A DNA stretch of 64,000 bases from Capnocytophaga sp. (GTDB taxonomy: Bacteria > Bacteroidota > Bacteroidia > Flavobacteriales > Flavobacteriaceae), in contig NZ_JAUNKD010000002.1 in assembly GCF_030532915.1 (NCBI RefSeq), positions 62,001 to 126,000 on the forward strand, written 5' to 3'. Below the pieces are notes generated by a model. The model did not search any database and was not told the DNA's origin. It saw nothing but the letters and a program-made list of their open reading frames with translations. This document shows, piece by piece, positions 63,599-64,000 of this stretch; within the stretch, counting starts at the first letter, position 1; every line of letters starts with the position of its first letter. The position numbers and the translations under genes were made by a program.

Positions 63599-63994
63599 TT
63601 ATCTCTTTCTTGAACTCCTCGTGTGAGGTCTAACATAAGTACCATTCTTTCTATAATATCCCCTAACATTTACACTTCCTCCAGAACTCTTTTTTGATTT
63701 GTTACTGTACGAAGGAGATTGATATTCAGAACTTGGTACGTAAGACTTATAGGAAATGTATTTAGGTTCATACACCCAGCCATAATAATCTTTCCATTTC
63801 AGGCGTTTGTATTTTCGTTTGGAAACGTTGCTTGACAAGTATACCCTTGTGTTTTTAGGGATTGTAACAATTTCTTTTTCAGATTTTTTATCTGAATATA
63901 AAACAGTATCTTCTGCTAACGAAACGGTATAATAGTTCGTAACACAAGAAGATGAAATTATAGAAATTAAAAAAGCAAATATGACTCTACTCAT
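63599..63994 (-). CDS. Putative lipoprotein with SH3-like domain
   Basis: 131 aa. Lipoprotein signal (MSRVIFAFLISIISSSC), an SH3-like segment (VLYSDKKSEKEIVTIPKNTR, then WKDYYGWVYEP), a Ser/Tyr-rich linker and a C-terminal motif SVNVRGYYRKNGTYVRPHTR. That ending is common to small secreted proteins in Bacteroidetes mobile DNA. It lies 33 nt upstream of the next secreted-protein gene on the same strand and may be co-transcribed. ATG at 63994, six bases from the window edge. Confidence 0.7.
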   Translation of the reverse strand: MSRVIFAFLISIISSSCVTNYYTVSLAEDTVLYSDKKSEKEIVTIPKNTRVYLSSNVSKRKYKRLKWKDYYGWVYEPKYISYKSYVPSSEYQSPSYSNKSKKSSGGSVNVRGYYRKNGTYVRPHTRSSRKR

Positions 63995-64000
63995 TTTATA

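Larger units (their letters stand above)
53090..64000. mobile_element. Integrated element at tRNA-Arg, probable decaying prophage
   Basis: It begins at the tRNA-Arg 3' end with a recombinase gene and contains tape measure, DUF6712 and portal-like phage genes, a Panacea-type antitoxin, hicAB and small secreted proteins. Capsid, terminase and tail-tip genes are not seen in the window; the tape measure 3' end and the portal-like gene look truncated. I found no second copy of the tRNA 3' end before 64000, so the far att site lies outside or is lost. Confidence 0.7.

Noticed and set aside
53090-64000. A second copy of the tRNA-Arg 3' end (right attachment site)
   Set aside because: Searched by eye for TTCGAATCCCTCCGCGG further right and found none before the edge.

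Overview
The window comes from a low-GC member of the Flavobacteriia. It carries type IX secretion (T9SS) cargo with a type B sorting domain, PorP/SprF, the Bacteroidetes PurF variant, DUF5686, GH3-family and DUF6261 proteins. Many upstream regions have TAnnTTTG -7 boxes with a TTG/TTTG about 18-20 nt upstream. The gene set looks Capnocytophaga-like, but the genus is inferred from general resemblance only.

Layout. (1) 1-14.4 kb: a minus-strand T9SS surface operon, read from a good promoter at 14.4 kb: an Ig-like type B protein, a PorP/SprF protein with a SPOR-like tail, then an SprB-like adhesin of more than 3,241 codons that runs off the left edge. (2) 14.7-26.5 kb: a PepSY/flavodoxin/reductase fusion, a sigma-54 activator, RfbD, a haem-binding-type lipoprotein, L31 type B, RsgA, GH3 and DUF2797. 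(3) 26.6-46.8 kb: core metabolism (mdh, PurF, DDAH-type hydrolase, citrate synthase, dnaN, pabB, acyl-CoA reductase, a split YeeE/YedE importer) broken up by repeat-rich intergenic stretches at 27.6-28.6, 33.0-33.2 and 34.4 kb. (4) 47.0-52.4 kb: an accessory patch with two immunity-like genes and a translationally coupled two-gene unit: a VPA1262-like/PLD-like nuclease candidate plus an unrecognised helical partner. This is the best candidate in the window for a little-described protein system. (5) 52.6 kb to the right edge: yqeY, tRNA-Arg(UCG), and an integrated element that starts at that tRNA with a tyrosine recombinase.

The element looks like a decaying prophage. It holds a DUF6712 structural protein, a Panacea (SocA-like) antitoxin beside a two-TM protein, a portal-like fragment, hicAB with paired operator palindromes, a tape measure gene whose 3' end runs into the hicAB control region, small phage genes, and secreted cargo. 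Upstream of the small phage genes is an unexplained structured leader or small RNA (62.24-62.39 kb). It has interleaved stems, an intrinsic terminator, and a segment complementary to the next start codon. The right end of the element is not in the window.

All family calls were made by eye from motifs and overall sequence resemblance; no database search was possible. Start codons were moved to internal ATGs where the longest frame began with TTG or GTG. Hairpins and promoters were found by inspection.
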